Positions 1-7,358 of a DNA stretch of 64,000 nucleotides are shown here, one piece after another; within the stretch, counting starts at the first letter, position 1; every line of letters begins with the position of its first letter. Origin of the DNA: Oricola sp. (GTDB lineage: Bacteria; Pseudomonadota; Alphaproteobacteria; Rhizobiales; Rhizobiaceae); the NCBI RefSeq assembly GCF_022763245.1, contig NZ_JALEGV010000011.1, positions 124,001-188,000 on the forward strand, written 5' to 3'. The notes beneath the pieces were generated by a model. The model had not been told where the DNA came from. It worked only from the letters and a program-made list of their open reading frames with translations, and made no database searches. The translations under genes were made by a program, and so were the position numbers.

Positions 1-407
1 CCGAGCACGAGGAGGCGCAAGGCCGCGGTCGGATCATGACCGGTCATCACGGTCAGGTTCGGGCTGCCGGAAATCGAGGGGGCCGACAGCATCAGCACAA
101 GAGAGATTGCGATCGGGCTGACGATCCAGCCTCCCGCAATGGCGACCAGGATCAGGACGACCGGCAGGAACAGCTGAAACAGCAGGACAGCTCCGATTGT
201 TGCCGGCAGATCGCCTATCGCGCCCACTGCCGCTCGCGGACCGATGCGCAGCGCGGCCAAAAACAGCAATGTGCCCACCAGTTCCGGCAGCCAGGGCTTC
301 ATGGCCAAGGCCAGGTCCGGCAGCATGACGCCGGCCACCAGTCCGGCGACGAGGAAAACGCGGCCGTATCGCGCCGTCAGCCCAAGCAGCGCAAGGATCG
401 CGGTCAC
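1..407 (-). CDS. Polytopic membrane protein, C-terminus cut by the window edge
   Basis: The reading frame from a GTG at 407 runs leftward off the window without a stop and gives about 135 residues that are almost entirely hydrophobic. At least four membrane segments are visible, separated by short loops with features such as ALRIGP and SAPSISGSPNL. Proline and glycine inside the helices suggest a transporter, possibly of the bile acid:sodium symporter (BASS) type, but this is a weak guess. The start is uncertain: a TTG lies further upstream in frame, and no strong ribosome binding site stands out. It follows the dctM gene on the same strand after a gap of about 100 bases and may be the distal gene of that operon. 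The overlapping arginine-rich frames on both strands look like shadows. Confidence 0.5.
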   Translation of the reverse strand, partial: MTAILALLGLTARYGRVFLVAGLVAGVMLPDLALAMKPWLPELVGTLLFLAALRIGPRAAVGAIGDLPATIGAVLLFQLFLPVVLILVAIAGGWIVSPIAISLVLMLSAPSISGSPNLTVMTGHDPTAALRLLVL

Positions 408-507
408 GCCTTGCCCCCGATACTCGGGACATGGAGATTCGAACCTGAATGGGTCAACTGGCCTGATACCTCGATCCTTCGGTGCGGATGACCGCCCGCC
501 GGAGACA

Positions 508-1812
508 CTAACGCGACAACATCAGATTGGGCAGGAAAGTTGCCAGGCCGGGAACCAGCGCGAGCAGCGCAACACCAAGCGCAAGAATGCCGAAAAACGG
601 CGCCGACGCCTTGGTCACCGTCCACATGTCCCGCCCGCTCATCCCATGAAGGACAAAGAGGTTGAAGCCGACAGGTGGTGTCAGTTGGGCCATCTCCACG
701 ACGATGATCAGGTAGATGCCGAACCAGATCGGGTCGAAACCGGCGCCGACCACCATCGGCAGGGCGACCGACGTGGTCAGGACGATCATCGAGGCGCCTT
801 CGAGAAAACAGCCCAGCACGATGTAGATCAGCGTCAGCAGTATCAGCAGGAGCGCCGGCGACAGTCCCAGCCCGGAGACCCAGGCCGCCAGCATCGCGGG
901 GATCCCCAGAAATGCCATGCCGACCGACAGAAAGGCGGCGCCGAGAATGATCGCGGTGATCATGCAGCTCGTACGGGTCGCCGCCATCAGGCTGTCTATG
1001 AAGCTCTGCCAACTGAGCGCGCCCGTCACCCAGGCAAGCCCCAGAGCGCCGAAGACGCCGAGCGTCGCGGCCTCCGTCGGCGTGGCATAGCCGCCATAGA
1101 TCGAGCCGATGACGACTGCGATGAGGATGACAATCGGAAAGAGCCTGCGAGACCGCCGCAATTTCTCGCGAAACGGCAGCGCCACATCCGCGGGGGGCAC
1201 TGCTTCCTTGTTGAAGGCCGACCAGATCATCACATAGCCCATGAAAAGGGCCATGATCAGAATGCCCGGGATGATGCCGGCGATGAACAGACGCGAAATC
1301 GACTGCTGTGCGGAGATGCCGTAGACGATCATCATGATCGACGGCGGGATCAACAGACCGAGCGTACCAGACCCCGCCAGCGTGCCGATCGCCATGCTCT
1401 CGCTGTAGCCCCTGCGCTGCAATTCCGGCAGGCTCATGCGCCCGACGGTGGCACAGGTTACGGCGGAGGAACCGGCCACCGCAGCCATCACGCCGCAGCC
1501 CACGATGTTCACGTGCAGCAGGCGCCCGGGCAGGCGATCAAGCCAGGGAGCCAGCCCTGAGAACATGTCTTCGGAAAGCCGCGAGCGAAACAGGATCTCG
1601 CCCATCCAGACGAAAAGCGGCAGGGCCGTCAGGGCCCAGTTCCAGCTATTGTCCCACAAGGTGGTGGCCATCAAGGAACCGGCGGGCGCAGGAGAGAAAG
1701 CCCCGATGGCCAGATAGCCGACCGCCGTCAACGTCACCCCGATCCACAGGCCTCCGGCAAGCAGGATCAGCAGGGACAGGCCAAGAATGCCGGTGATCGT
1801 CAGAATTTCCAT
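508..1812 (-). CDS. dctM: TRAP transporter large permease, DctM type
   Basis: This 434-residue, very hydrophobic protein is the large membrane subunit of a tripartite ATP-independent periplasmic importer, which couples solute uptake to the sodium or proton gradient. Twelve or so membrane segments can be traced. The GSGTLGLLIPPS stretch near residue 148 is the characteristic DctM signature. Length and the MEI start match the family (about 425-440 residues). It lies 22 bases after dctQ and completes a dctPQM operon read leftward. The substrate cannot be read from this subunit. The divergent allantoinase-like and racemase genes suggest a ureide, hydantoin or related cyclic amide, which is inference. 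Confidence 0.93.
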   Translation of the reverse strand: MEILTITGILGLSLLILLAGGLWIGVTLTAVGYLAIGAFSPAPAGSLMATTLWDNSWNWALTALPLFVWMGEILFRSRLSEDMFSGLAPWLDRLPGRLLHVNIVGCGVMAAVAGSSAVTCATVGRMSLPELQRRGYSESMAIGTLAGSGTLGLLIPPSIMMIVYGISAQQSISRLFIAGIIPGILIMALFMGYVMIWSAFNKEAVPPADVALPFREKLRRSRRLFPIVILIAVVIGSIYGGYATPTEAATLGVFGALGLAWVTGALSWQSFIDSLMAATRTSCMITAIILGAAFLSVGMAFLGIPAMLAAWVSGLGLSPALLLILLTLIYIVLGCFLEGASMIVLTTSVALPMVVGAGFDPIWFGIYLIIVVEMAQLTPPVGFNLFVLHGMSGRDMWTVTKASAPFFGILALGVALLALVPGLATFLPNLMLSR

Positions 1813-1834
1813 GCCGGCCGCCCCTCGTGCTTGC

Positions 1835-2362
1835 TCATTCGCCTTCCTCTATGCCCTCGAGCGCTGTTTCGTGCGGGGTGGCGTAGCCCGGCACCCGGTT
1901 GCGCAACACCAGCACGAGCTCGTCCGCGAAGGCGATGGTCAGGATGGCGAGACCGATCAGCATGACCGATTGCGGAATCCAGAACGGTACCGCGAGGAGG
2001 CCGGGACTGAGATCGCCGAACCGCCAGGAATCGCGAACCATCCGCATCGTCTGCCATGTCAGAAACGCGGAACCGAAAGTGGCGAAGGCGCATATCCAGA
2101 CATCGGAAAGAAACGCCGCCCGGCCCTTCAGCTTGGCGACCAGCAAGGTCACGCGAACATGGCCGCCGCTCTTCAGCGTGTAGGCCATCCCCATGAAGGT
2201 GCTTCCCGCCAGGAAAAAGCCGCCGCTTTCGGTAGAATCGATAGTCAGCCCGAAGAACCGTCCGGCGATCTGCGCGACGATGGTCACCGCGATCATGAAC
2301 AGGCATAGCGCGGCGAAGCCGCCGCTCGCCTTGTAGAGAAGGTCCAGACCTTTTCGCATCAT
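1835..2362 (-). CDS. dctQ: TRAP transporter small permease, DctQ type
   Basis: The product is about 175 residues with four membrane segments, matching DctQ, which bridges the binding protein and the large permease. The start is placed at the first of two adjacent ATG codons (2362 and 2359), preceded by GGAGCGGG. A longer frame reaching 2485 would add about 40 arginine-rich residues overlapping the end of dctP and is rejected. The central part, with GRFFG and the long hydrophobic stretch around residues 20-45, is typical. It sits between dctP and dctM in the expected P-Q-M order. The 82-base dctP-dctQ gap shows no strong hairpin. Confidence 0.9.
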   Translation of the reverse strand: MMRKGLDLLYKASGGFAALCLFMIAVTIVAQIAGRFFGLTIDSTESGGFFLAGSTFMGMAYTLKSGGHVRVTLLVAKLKGRAAFLSDVWICAFATFGSAFLTWQTMRMVRDSWRFGDLSPGLLAVPFWIPQSVMLIGLAILTIAFADELVLVLRNRVPGYATPHETALEGIEEGE

Positions 2363-2444
2363 CCCGCTCCGAAAGCCGCCCCGGCCCTTCAGACTAACCG
2401 CCCCCGGCCAGAGCCGGAAGCGGATGGTGTTCAGTCCCTCGTGC

Positions 2445-3431
2445 TCACATGCTCGACTGGTAGGTGGTGAGCACGGCGATCGCATCCTCGGACGCGGACG
2501 CCTTCCATTCCTCCATCATCGTGCCGCCGATTTCCTTCAGCTTGTCCATGATTTCGGCCGGCGCGTCGGTCACGGTCATGCCGTTCGACTTGAGGATATC
2601 GAGCTGCTCGCCATAGACCGCCTCGCTCATTTCCCAGCCGCGTTTGGTCGCGGCTTCGCCCGCGGCGATCACCGCGGCCTGGGCGTCTTCCGGCAGCGCC
2701 TCGAACGCGTCCTTGTTCACGATGATGGCGTTCTTCGTGTAGATGGCGCCGGCTGCCGTGAAGTAGTCGGTGTTATCCCAGGCCTGGATGTCGATGCCGG
2801 TCTGCGGGCTTGTGAAAAGGGCGTCGATCAGTCCGGTTGCGAAAGCCTGCGGAATTTCCGCGAAGGGCAGGATCGTCGCCTCGAAACCGAGCGCGTTGCC
2901 CATGTCCTGGGTCGCCTTCGAGTAGATCCTCAGCTTCTGGCCGGCGAAATCGGCCAGTCCGTTGACCGGCTTCTTCGTATAGAAGCCCTGCCCCGGCCAG
3001 GGCTGGTAAGCCAGCGCCTTGAAGCCGAGCTTGTCGAACATGGCGTCGAAATAGGGCTTCTGCGCCTCCATCAGCTTCCATGCGCTCTCATAGTCGCCGG
3101 CGACGAAGGGCAGGCCGGCCAGATTGTACATCGGATCCTCGTTCGAATAGGAGCCGAGGCGGATTTCGCCGATCTGGACCTGGTTGGTTTGCACGGCGCG
3201 GCGAATGCCGTCGAGCTTGATCAGAGTGCCGTTGGAGTGGAGCGTGATCGCGAGTTCGCCACCCGTCGCCGCACTCACATCCTCGATGAACTTCTGGATG
3301 TTCTGCGTCATGAAATTGGTGTCGGCGTAACCGCTCGCCATGATCCATTTGGTTTCGGCGGACGCCGTTGAAGCAGTCGCGGCGAAGGCCGCCGCGGCGA
3401 GGAAATACCTGATGGTACGCTTGAAGTTCAT
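2445..3431 (-). CDS. dctP: TRAP transporter substrate-binding protein, DctP type
   Basis: This 328-residue periplasmic protein captures the solute for the DctQM pair. It starts with MNFKRTIRYFLAAAAF and a Sec signal ending near ASTASA|ETKW. The ATG at 3431 has GGGAGTC about nine bases upstream. DctP hallmarks include the KLRIYS segment near the middle, where the conserved arginine of this family normally binds a substrate carboxylate, followed by a QAF-TGLIDA stretch. It is the first gene of the leftward operon. Its promoter region faces the gntR gene and carries two copies of an ATCGGATAC-type repeat, one of which recurs at the gntR start. A carboxylate or similar anion is likely, but the exact ligand is unknown. 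Confidence 0.93.
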   Translation of the reverse strand: MNFKRTIRYFLAAAAFAATASTASAETKWIMASGYADTNFMTQNIQKFIEDVSAATGGELAITLHSNGTLIKLDGIRRAVQTNQVQIGEIRLGSYSNEDPMYNLAGLPFVAGDYESAWKLMEAQKPYFDAMFDKLGFKALAYQPWPGQGFYTKKPVNGLADFAGQKLRIYSKATQDMGNALGFEATILPFAEIPQAFATGLIDALFTSPQTGIDIQAWDNTDYFTAAGAIYTKNAIIVNKDAFEALPEDAQAAVIAAGEAATKRGWEMSEAVYGEQLDILKSNGMTVTDAPAEIMDKLKEIGGTMMEEWKASASEDAIAVLTTYQSSM

Positions 3432-3503
3432 TGATCCGACTCCCGGCTGATTGATGTGCGGTCCGACCCGTGCTGCGGGCGTAACGAAGGCGAGTGCACC
3501 ATC

Positions 3504-3538
3504 ATCGGATATCAATTGCAACAGAAATCGGATACGAT
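3504..3538. promoter_or_regulatory. Paired ATCGGATA repeats upstream of dctP, candidate GntR operators
   Basis: ATCGGATATCAAT (3504-3516) and ATCGGATACGAT (3527-3538) lie about 95 and 70 bases before the dctP start. The second, extended to AAATCGGATACGAT (3525-3538), is repeated exactly 200 bases away at 3725-3738, at the start of gntR. Read on the other strand the core is TCGTATCCGA, loosely similar to the TNGTATNCNA operators of FadR-like GntR proteins. Binding by the adjacent regulator is inference. Confidence 0.45.
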
Positions 3539-3678
3539 TTAAAGAATCAGGCCGTAAAATTATGCGCCCCCGACTATTTGCACAAAAAATCATCAAAGCC
3601 GCACGAATTCAGTGAAATTATGATCAAACTCGATGGACAACGGGCCTGCCCGCTCGATATAGGAGGAGCCGGAAGCGC

Positions 3679-3708
3679 ATGACAGGCGGATGTCAAAGCT
3701 CCTCTTGA
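3679..3708 (+). other. Nine-codon leader ORF directly abutting gntR
   Basis: An ATG at 3679, ten bases after a near-perfect AGGAGGAG (3661-3668), opens a frame reading MTGGCQSSS and stopping at TGA 3706-3708. The next codon, in the same frame, is the GTG at 3709 that begins the gntR frame. The strong ribosome binding site belongs to this small frame, whereas the gntR starts (3709, 3721, 3739) have poor ones. Translation of gntR may therefore depend on termination and restart here. A sequence error creating the TGA is the alternative. Confidence 0.4.
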
Positions 3709-4446
3709 GTGAGAATATCGATGAAAATCGGATACGATATGAATGCGGAATTGGATCGCGAAAAGAAGCCGCTGAGCGATGGCCAGATTCTGCGCGAGAT
3801 CACGGACGCGATCATCGAGGGCCGGCTGTCGCCTGGCGACAAGCTCGGTCAGGACGAACTCGGAAAGGTGTTCGGGGTCTCGAAGACGCGGATCCGGCCA
3901 ATCCTGCACCGGCTGAACGAACAGAAGATCGTCGTCATCGAGCCCATGCGCGGGGCCTTTGTCGCGCGCCCCTCGGTCGAGGAGGCCCGCGCCGTCAACG
4001 CGGCGCGCCAGATCATCGAAGAAGGCGTCATCCGCGCCGCCACGCGCGTCGCCCGCGTGAAGGATTTGAAAGCGCTGCGCGAGATCGTGGCGGAAGAACA
4101 CAATGCGCGACTGACGCGGAACGGCGGACAGGCGCACCGGTTGACCGGGGAGTTCCATTGCGAACTCGCCCGCATTACCGGCAACGAGGTGGTCGCCGAC
4201 GTCGTCCGCGATCTCGTTTCGCGCGACAACCTCGTCGTGGCGCTCTACCAGCGGCCCAACGCCGCGGCCTGCTCGCTCGACGGCCACGCCGCGCTGATCG
4301 ACCGCATCGCCGAAGGAAACGAGGATGCCGCCGCCCACGCCATGCGCCATCACCTTCAGGATGTGATGGACAGCCTCAATCTGGGCCCGAAGACGGGCCC
4401 GTCAAAATCCCTGGCGACGGCGTTCGCACATCTGAGGCAGGATTGA
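3709..4446 (+). CDS. GntR-family transcriptional regulator, FCD (FadR/VanR) subfamily
   Basis: The protein of about 245 residues has an N-terminal winged helix (about residues 22-88, with the recognition region LGKVFGVSKTRIRPIL) and a C-terminal helical FCD ligand domain. FCD metal-site histidines are visible in EFHCELA, DGHAALI and AMRHHLQ. Possible starts are GTG 3709, ATG 3721 and ATG 3739. The ATCGGATACGAT repeat at 3727-3738 lies between the last two, so either the operator is inside the coding region or translation starts at 3739. The stop is followed without a gap by the puuE-like gene, and dctP is divergent. The likely role is a ligand-responsive repressor of the TRAP and hydrolase genes. 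Confidence 0.88.
   Translation: MRISMKIGYDMNAELDREKKPLSDGQILREITDAIIEGRLSPGDKLGQDELGKVFGVSKTRIRPILHRLNEQKIVVIEPMRGAFVARPSVEEARAVNAARQIIEEGVIRAATRVARVKDLKALREIVAEEHNARLTRNGGQAHRLTGEFHCELARITGNEVVADVVRDLVSRDNLVVALYQRPNAAACSLDGHAALIDRIAEGNEDAAAHAMRHHLQDVMDSLNLGPKTGPSKSLATAFAHLRQD
3727..3738. promoter_or_regulatory. ATCGGATACGAT repeat at the gntR start
   Basis: This is an exact second copy of the 12-mer at 3527-3538; including flanks, 14 bases (AAATCGGATACGAT) are identical. It directly precedes the internal ATG at 3739. Its place over the gntR translation start suggests autoregulation, but no binding data can be read from sequence. Confidence 0.4.
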
Positions 4447-5397
4447 ATGACGTACGCAGCACAGGCGCAAAGGGATTTCCTCGGATACGGGGACGAGATG
4501 CCGGTCGTGACCTGGCCCGGCAATGCCCGCATAGCCGTGTCGTTCGTTCTCAATTTCGAGGAAGGAGCCGAGCGTTCCGTCGCGGACGGCGACGAGCGCA
4601 ACGAGGCCGTCTATGAGGTCGTGGACGAAGTGGTGGGCGCCGCGGACCCCTGCATGGCTTCCCATTACGAATACGGGCCACGCGCCGGATTTCGACGCAT
4701 TCTCGGGGTTCTGGAGTCATTCGGCGTCAAGGCCACCGTCAGCACGTGTGCCCGGGCGGCGGAGCGCGCGCCGGAGCTGATCGCGAGCGCCGCCGCCAGA
4801 GGGCATGAGATCGCCTGCCACGGCTATCGGTGGGAAAGCCACGCGCATATGGAGGCCGACCGCGAAGCGGAGGTGATCGCCCGGACCGCCAAGGCCCTGA
4901 CGGACATCGCCGGCGTCGCGCCGGTCGGCTGGCACACCCGCTCAGCCGCTTCGGTCAACACGCGCCGGCTGCTCTGCGAACACGGCGGATTTCTCTACGA
5001 TTCCGACGCCTATAATGACGACCTGCCCTATGTGGTGACGCAATCGGGCCGCCCCCATGTGGTCCTTCCCTACAGTTTCGATACCAACGACATGCGCTTC
5101 AGTCCGGGTGGCGGCTTTGTCTTCGGCGAGGATTTCGCGCGCTACTGCGGCGATGCCTTCGACTGGCTTTGGGAAGAAGGCGAAACGACGCCGAAGATGA
5201 TGTCCGTCGGCCTGCACCAGCGCATCATCGGCCGGCCGGGAAGGATCGCGGGGCTGCAGGCTCTTCTCCGGCACATGTCGGAGCGCGGCGACGTCTGGTT
5301 CGCCACGCGCGCCGAGATCGCCCGTTTCTGGCGCGATCGGTCGGCATTGCCCGAATGGATGCCGCAAGCGCCGATGGCCGGAAGAGCCCTCCCCTGA
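4447..5397 (+). CDS. Polysaccharide-deacetylase-fold amidohydrolase, PuuE/allantoinase-like
   Basis: This 316-residue protein has the NodB-type (CE4) fold in the version found in the PuuE family, which hydrolyses allantoin or other cyclic amides rather than chitin. Family marks are the N-terminal WPGNARIAVSFVLNFEEGAE, a conserved HYEYGPRAGFRR-type segment, FGVKATVSTCARAAER, then HGYRWESH and the WHTRSA motif. The HGYRW segment lacks the full metal-binding D-H-H set of true deacetylases, as in PuuE. Its ATG directly follows the gntR stop, and four bases separate it from the racemase-family gene, so the three are one operon. Opening of a hydantoin-like ring imported by the divergent TRAP system is a reasonable inference; allantoin itself is one candidate. 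Confidence 0.82.
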   Translation: MTYAAQAQRDFLGYGDEMPVVTWPGNARIAVSFVLNFEEGAERSVADGDERNEAVYEVVDEVVGAADPCMASHYEYGPRAGFRRILGVLESFGVKATVSTCARAAERAPELIASAAARGHEIACHGYRWESHAHMEADREAEVIARTAKALTDIAGVAPVGWHTRSAASVNTRRLLCEHGGFLYDSDAYNDDLPYVVTQSGRPHVVLPYSFDTNDMRFSPGGGFVFGEDFARYCGDAFDWLWEEGETTPKMMSVGLHQRIIGRPGRIAGLQALLRHMSERGDVWFATRAEIARFWRDRSALPEWMPQAPMAGRALP

Positions 5398-5401
5398 AGC
5401 G

Positions 5402-6049
5402 ATGGACCTTCTCGTCGTCAACTCCAACAGTTCCACCTCCATCACCGAACTGGTGCGCATCGGGGCGGAGAACGCCGCCGGCCCTGACACGAAAATCACC
5501 GCGCTGACGGCGCGTGACGGCCCGCCGGCCATCGAAACCGCGGCGGATGCCGCCATCGCCGCCGAGGCAACCAGCAGGGAGATCCTGCAGCATGCCGCCA
5601 CCGTGGATGCGGCGATCGTCGCCTGCTTCAGCGATCCCGGCCTGATGGAAATCAGGAAACGAGCCCCTTTCCCGGTCATCGGCATTGCCGAGGCGGCCCT
5701 TTACACCGCCGCGATGCGGGGCATTCGGTTTTCAATCGTGACCGTGGCGCCGACCTCGGTGCCCGGCATAGAACGTCTCGTCGCGGATTACGGGCTGGCC
5801 CACAGGCTGGGCGGCGTGCATGCGCTCGACCGGGGCGTGATCGCCAGCCATCTCGACCCGCAAGGGACGGCCCATGCCCTGGCCGAACTGGCGAATTCGG
5901 CCGTCCGAACCGATGCGGCCGATGTGATCATTCTCGGTGGTGCGATCGCCGCCGGCGGAATGGCGGATATCGTCGCGCCCCTCGTTTCCGTTCCCGTGAT
6001 CGAAGGCGTGAGTTGCGCCGTGCGCAAGGCCGAATTGATCTGCCGATAG
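5402..6049 (+). CDS. Asp/Glu/hydantoin racemase superfamily protein with a single catalytic cysteine
   Basis: This 215-residue protein resembles allantoin/hydantoin racemases, which use two cysteines to invert the chiral carbon. It begins MDLLVVNSNSSTSIT, the usual phosphate-loop-like start of the family, and keeps the first cysteine in ACFSDPG (Cys75). At the second site, where relatives read LGCAGM, this protein reads ILGGAI (Gly180), so the second cysteine is lost. One-cysteine members of the superfamily, such as arylmalonate decarboxylase, are not two-base racemases, so the reaction may differ. It is the last gene of the gntR-puuE operon. A ring-opened or cyclic ureide is a plausible substrate. 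Confidence 0.82.
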   Translation: MDLLVVNSNSSTSITELVRIGAENAAGPDTKITALTARDGPPAIETAADAAIAAEATSREILQHAATVDAAIVACFSDPGLMEIRKRAPFPVIGIAEAALYTAAMRGIRFSIVTVAPTSVPGIERLVADYGLAHRLGGVHALDRGVIASHLDPQGTAHALAELANSAVRTDAADVIILGGAIAAGGMADIVAPLVSVPVIEGVSCAVRKAELICR

Positions 6050-6179
6050 GAACCGGCCGGTTCAAGTCAGATCTCTGCACTTAATTCCGTGCAGTTGCGA
6101 AAGCGGATCCATGCTGGCGGGCTCCCCTGAGTGGCCATCGGCGTGAGGTCAGCCTGCGCCCTTACGAAGGGAACATGCG

Positions 6180-6296
6180 ATGAAACGATCCAGATCTTCC
6201 GATGAGCAGATCATCGGCCCTTCGAAGGCGCACCGGGCGGCGATGGCCGCCGCCGATCTGTGCCGCAAAACGGATATGTTTGACGATCGCCTGGCT
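6180..6296 (+). pseudogene. Decayed IS3-family orfA transposase fragment
   Basis: The frame beginning MKRSRSSDEQIIG and continuing to AAADLCRKTDMFDD strongly resembles the start of IS3-family OrfA proteins (MKRSRFTEEQII with ADLCRKHGVSD). After about 40 codons the similarity fades, and the frame then runs into the 3' end of the opposite-strand DUF1348 gene. No orfB and no convincing terminal inverted repeats are seen. Upstream, 6050-6179 holds only a weak CTGCAC/GTGCAG inverted repeat (6075-6094). This is a remnant of an old insertion between the ureide and cyanate modules. Confidence 0.65.
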
Positions 6297-6320
6297 TCCC
6301 GAAAGCCATGCTCGGCCCGC

Positions 6321-6785
6321 CTACAGGCCGAGCTCCGTCAAGCCGGGATGATCGTCCGGGCGCGGACCGAAGGACCAGTGAAACAGCCGCTCTTGCTCCG
6401 CGATCGGCACGTCGTTTATCGAGGCATGGCGCTCCGCCATGTAGCCCTCCGCATCGAACTTCCAGTTCTCGTTTCCGTATGACCGGAACCAGTCGCCTTG
6501 CGCGTCATGCCACTCATAGGCGAAGCGAACGGCAATCCTGTCTTCCCCGTGCGCCCAGATTTCCTTGATCAGCCGGTAATCGCGTTCCTTCTCCCATTTT
6601 CGGGTCAGAAACGCTTCCACCGCGGCGCGTCCGCTGATGAATTCCGAGCGATTGCGCCATTTCGTGTCCGGCGTGTAGGCCAGCGCGACCTTCGCGGGGT
6701 CCCTTGTGTTCCAGGCGTTCTCGGCCATGCGAACCTTCGTAACGACGTCTTCCCACGAGAATGGCGGCACGGGCGCGCGGGTCAT
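6321..6785 (-). CDS. DUF1348 / NTF2-like (SnoaL-fold) protein
   Basis: The 154-residue protein matches the DUF1348 family of small NTF2-like proteins. Its marks are an early ENAWNTRDP segment, [32 protein letters not shown] and a [10 protein letters not shown] region followed by [10 protein letters not shown]. The fold forms a cone-shaped pocket used by many small enzymes and binding proteins, but the biochemical role of this family is not established. It lies 85 bases downstream of cyanase on the same strand and probably belongs to the cyanate operon. A role in handling cyanate, bicarbonate or a related toxic compound is guesswork based on position. Confidence 0.85.
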   Translation of the reverse strand: MTRAPVPPFSWEDVVTKVRMAENAWNTRDPAKVALAYTPDTKWRNRSEFISGRAAVEAFLTRKWEKERDYRLIKEIWAHGEDRIAVRFAYEWHDAQGDWFRSYGNENWKFDAEGYMAERHASINDVPIAEQERLFHWSFGPRPDDHPGLTELGL

Positions 6786-6870
6786 CTTGCATCTCCCATT
6801 CAGACATCAGCAGCATGAAGGCCGCACATTGCGCCAGCGCGGCCTTCATCGATGGCGGTTGCGTCCAGCC

Positions 6871-7335
6871 TTACCAGCTGTTGTAGCTCAGATATTTCCC
6901 GGACATCTCGACCTTCACGCGGTCGCCTTTCGGGTTCGGCACACGCGTGACATTCATGTCGAAATCGATGGCCGACATGATGCCGTCGCCGAATTCCTCG
7001 TGGATCAGCGCCTTCAGGGTCGGCCCGTAGACGCCGACGATCTCGTAGAAGCGATAGATGCAGGGATCGGTCGGCACGGCTTGTTCCCAGACCTTGGTCG
7101 GGCTTTCCGCGAGCACCTCGACGACCTCCTGCGGCAGGCCGAGCACCTGGACAAGCGACTGCGCCTTCTCCTTGGGCATGGCGTTCATGCCGACGCAGGC
7201 GGAGTGCGTCCAGACGGCCGACATGCTTATCTTGTCGGCGATTTCCTCCCAGGTCATGCCGGATTTCTTCTTGGCCGCCAGGATGATCAGGGCGACGTCG
7301 TCCTTGGTCAGCATCTGCGGAATTTCGATGGTCAT
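6871..7335 (-). CDS. cynS: Cyanase (cyanate hydratase)
   Basis: Cyanase converts cyanate and bicarbonate to ammonia and two CO2 via carbamate, giving detoxification and a nitrogen source. The 154-residue length is that of the family (156 in E. coli). The C-terminal catalytic segment is fully present: Arg95 and Glu98 in YRFYEIVGVYGP and Ser121 in GIMSAIDF correspond to the known Arg-Glu-Ser active site formed across subunits of the decamer. The N-terminal half is the expected helical, HTH-like part (SGMTWEEIADKI). It follows the importer ATPase by 23 bases, so uptake and breakdown of cyanate are co-transcribed. The cytoplasmic location is inferred from the lack of a signal peptide. Confidence 0.97.
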   Translation of the reverse strand: MTIEIPQMLTKDDVALIILAAKKKSGMTWEEIADKISMSAVWTHSACVGMNAMPKEKAQSLVQVLGLPQEVVEVLAESPTKVWEQAVPTDPCIYRFYEIVGVYGPTLKALIHEEFGDGIMSAIDFDMNVTRVPNPKGDRVKVEMSGKYLSYNSW

Positions 7336-7358
7336 GGCAGTGTGGTTCCTCTTTTCGC

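Noticed and set aside
6075-6094. CTGCAC/GTGCAG inverted repeat as a terminator or IS end
   Set aside because: Only six base pairs, an 8-base loop and no T-run; no matching repeat was found on the other side of the transposase remnant.
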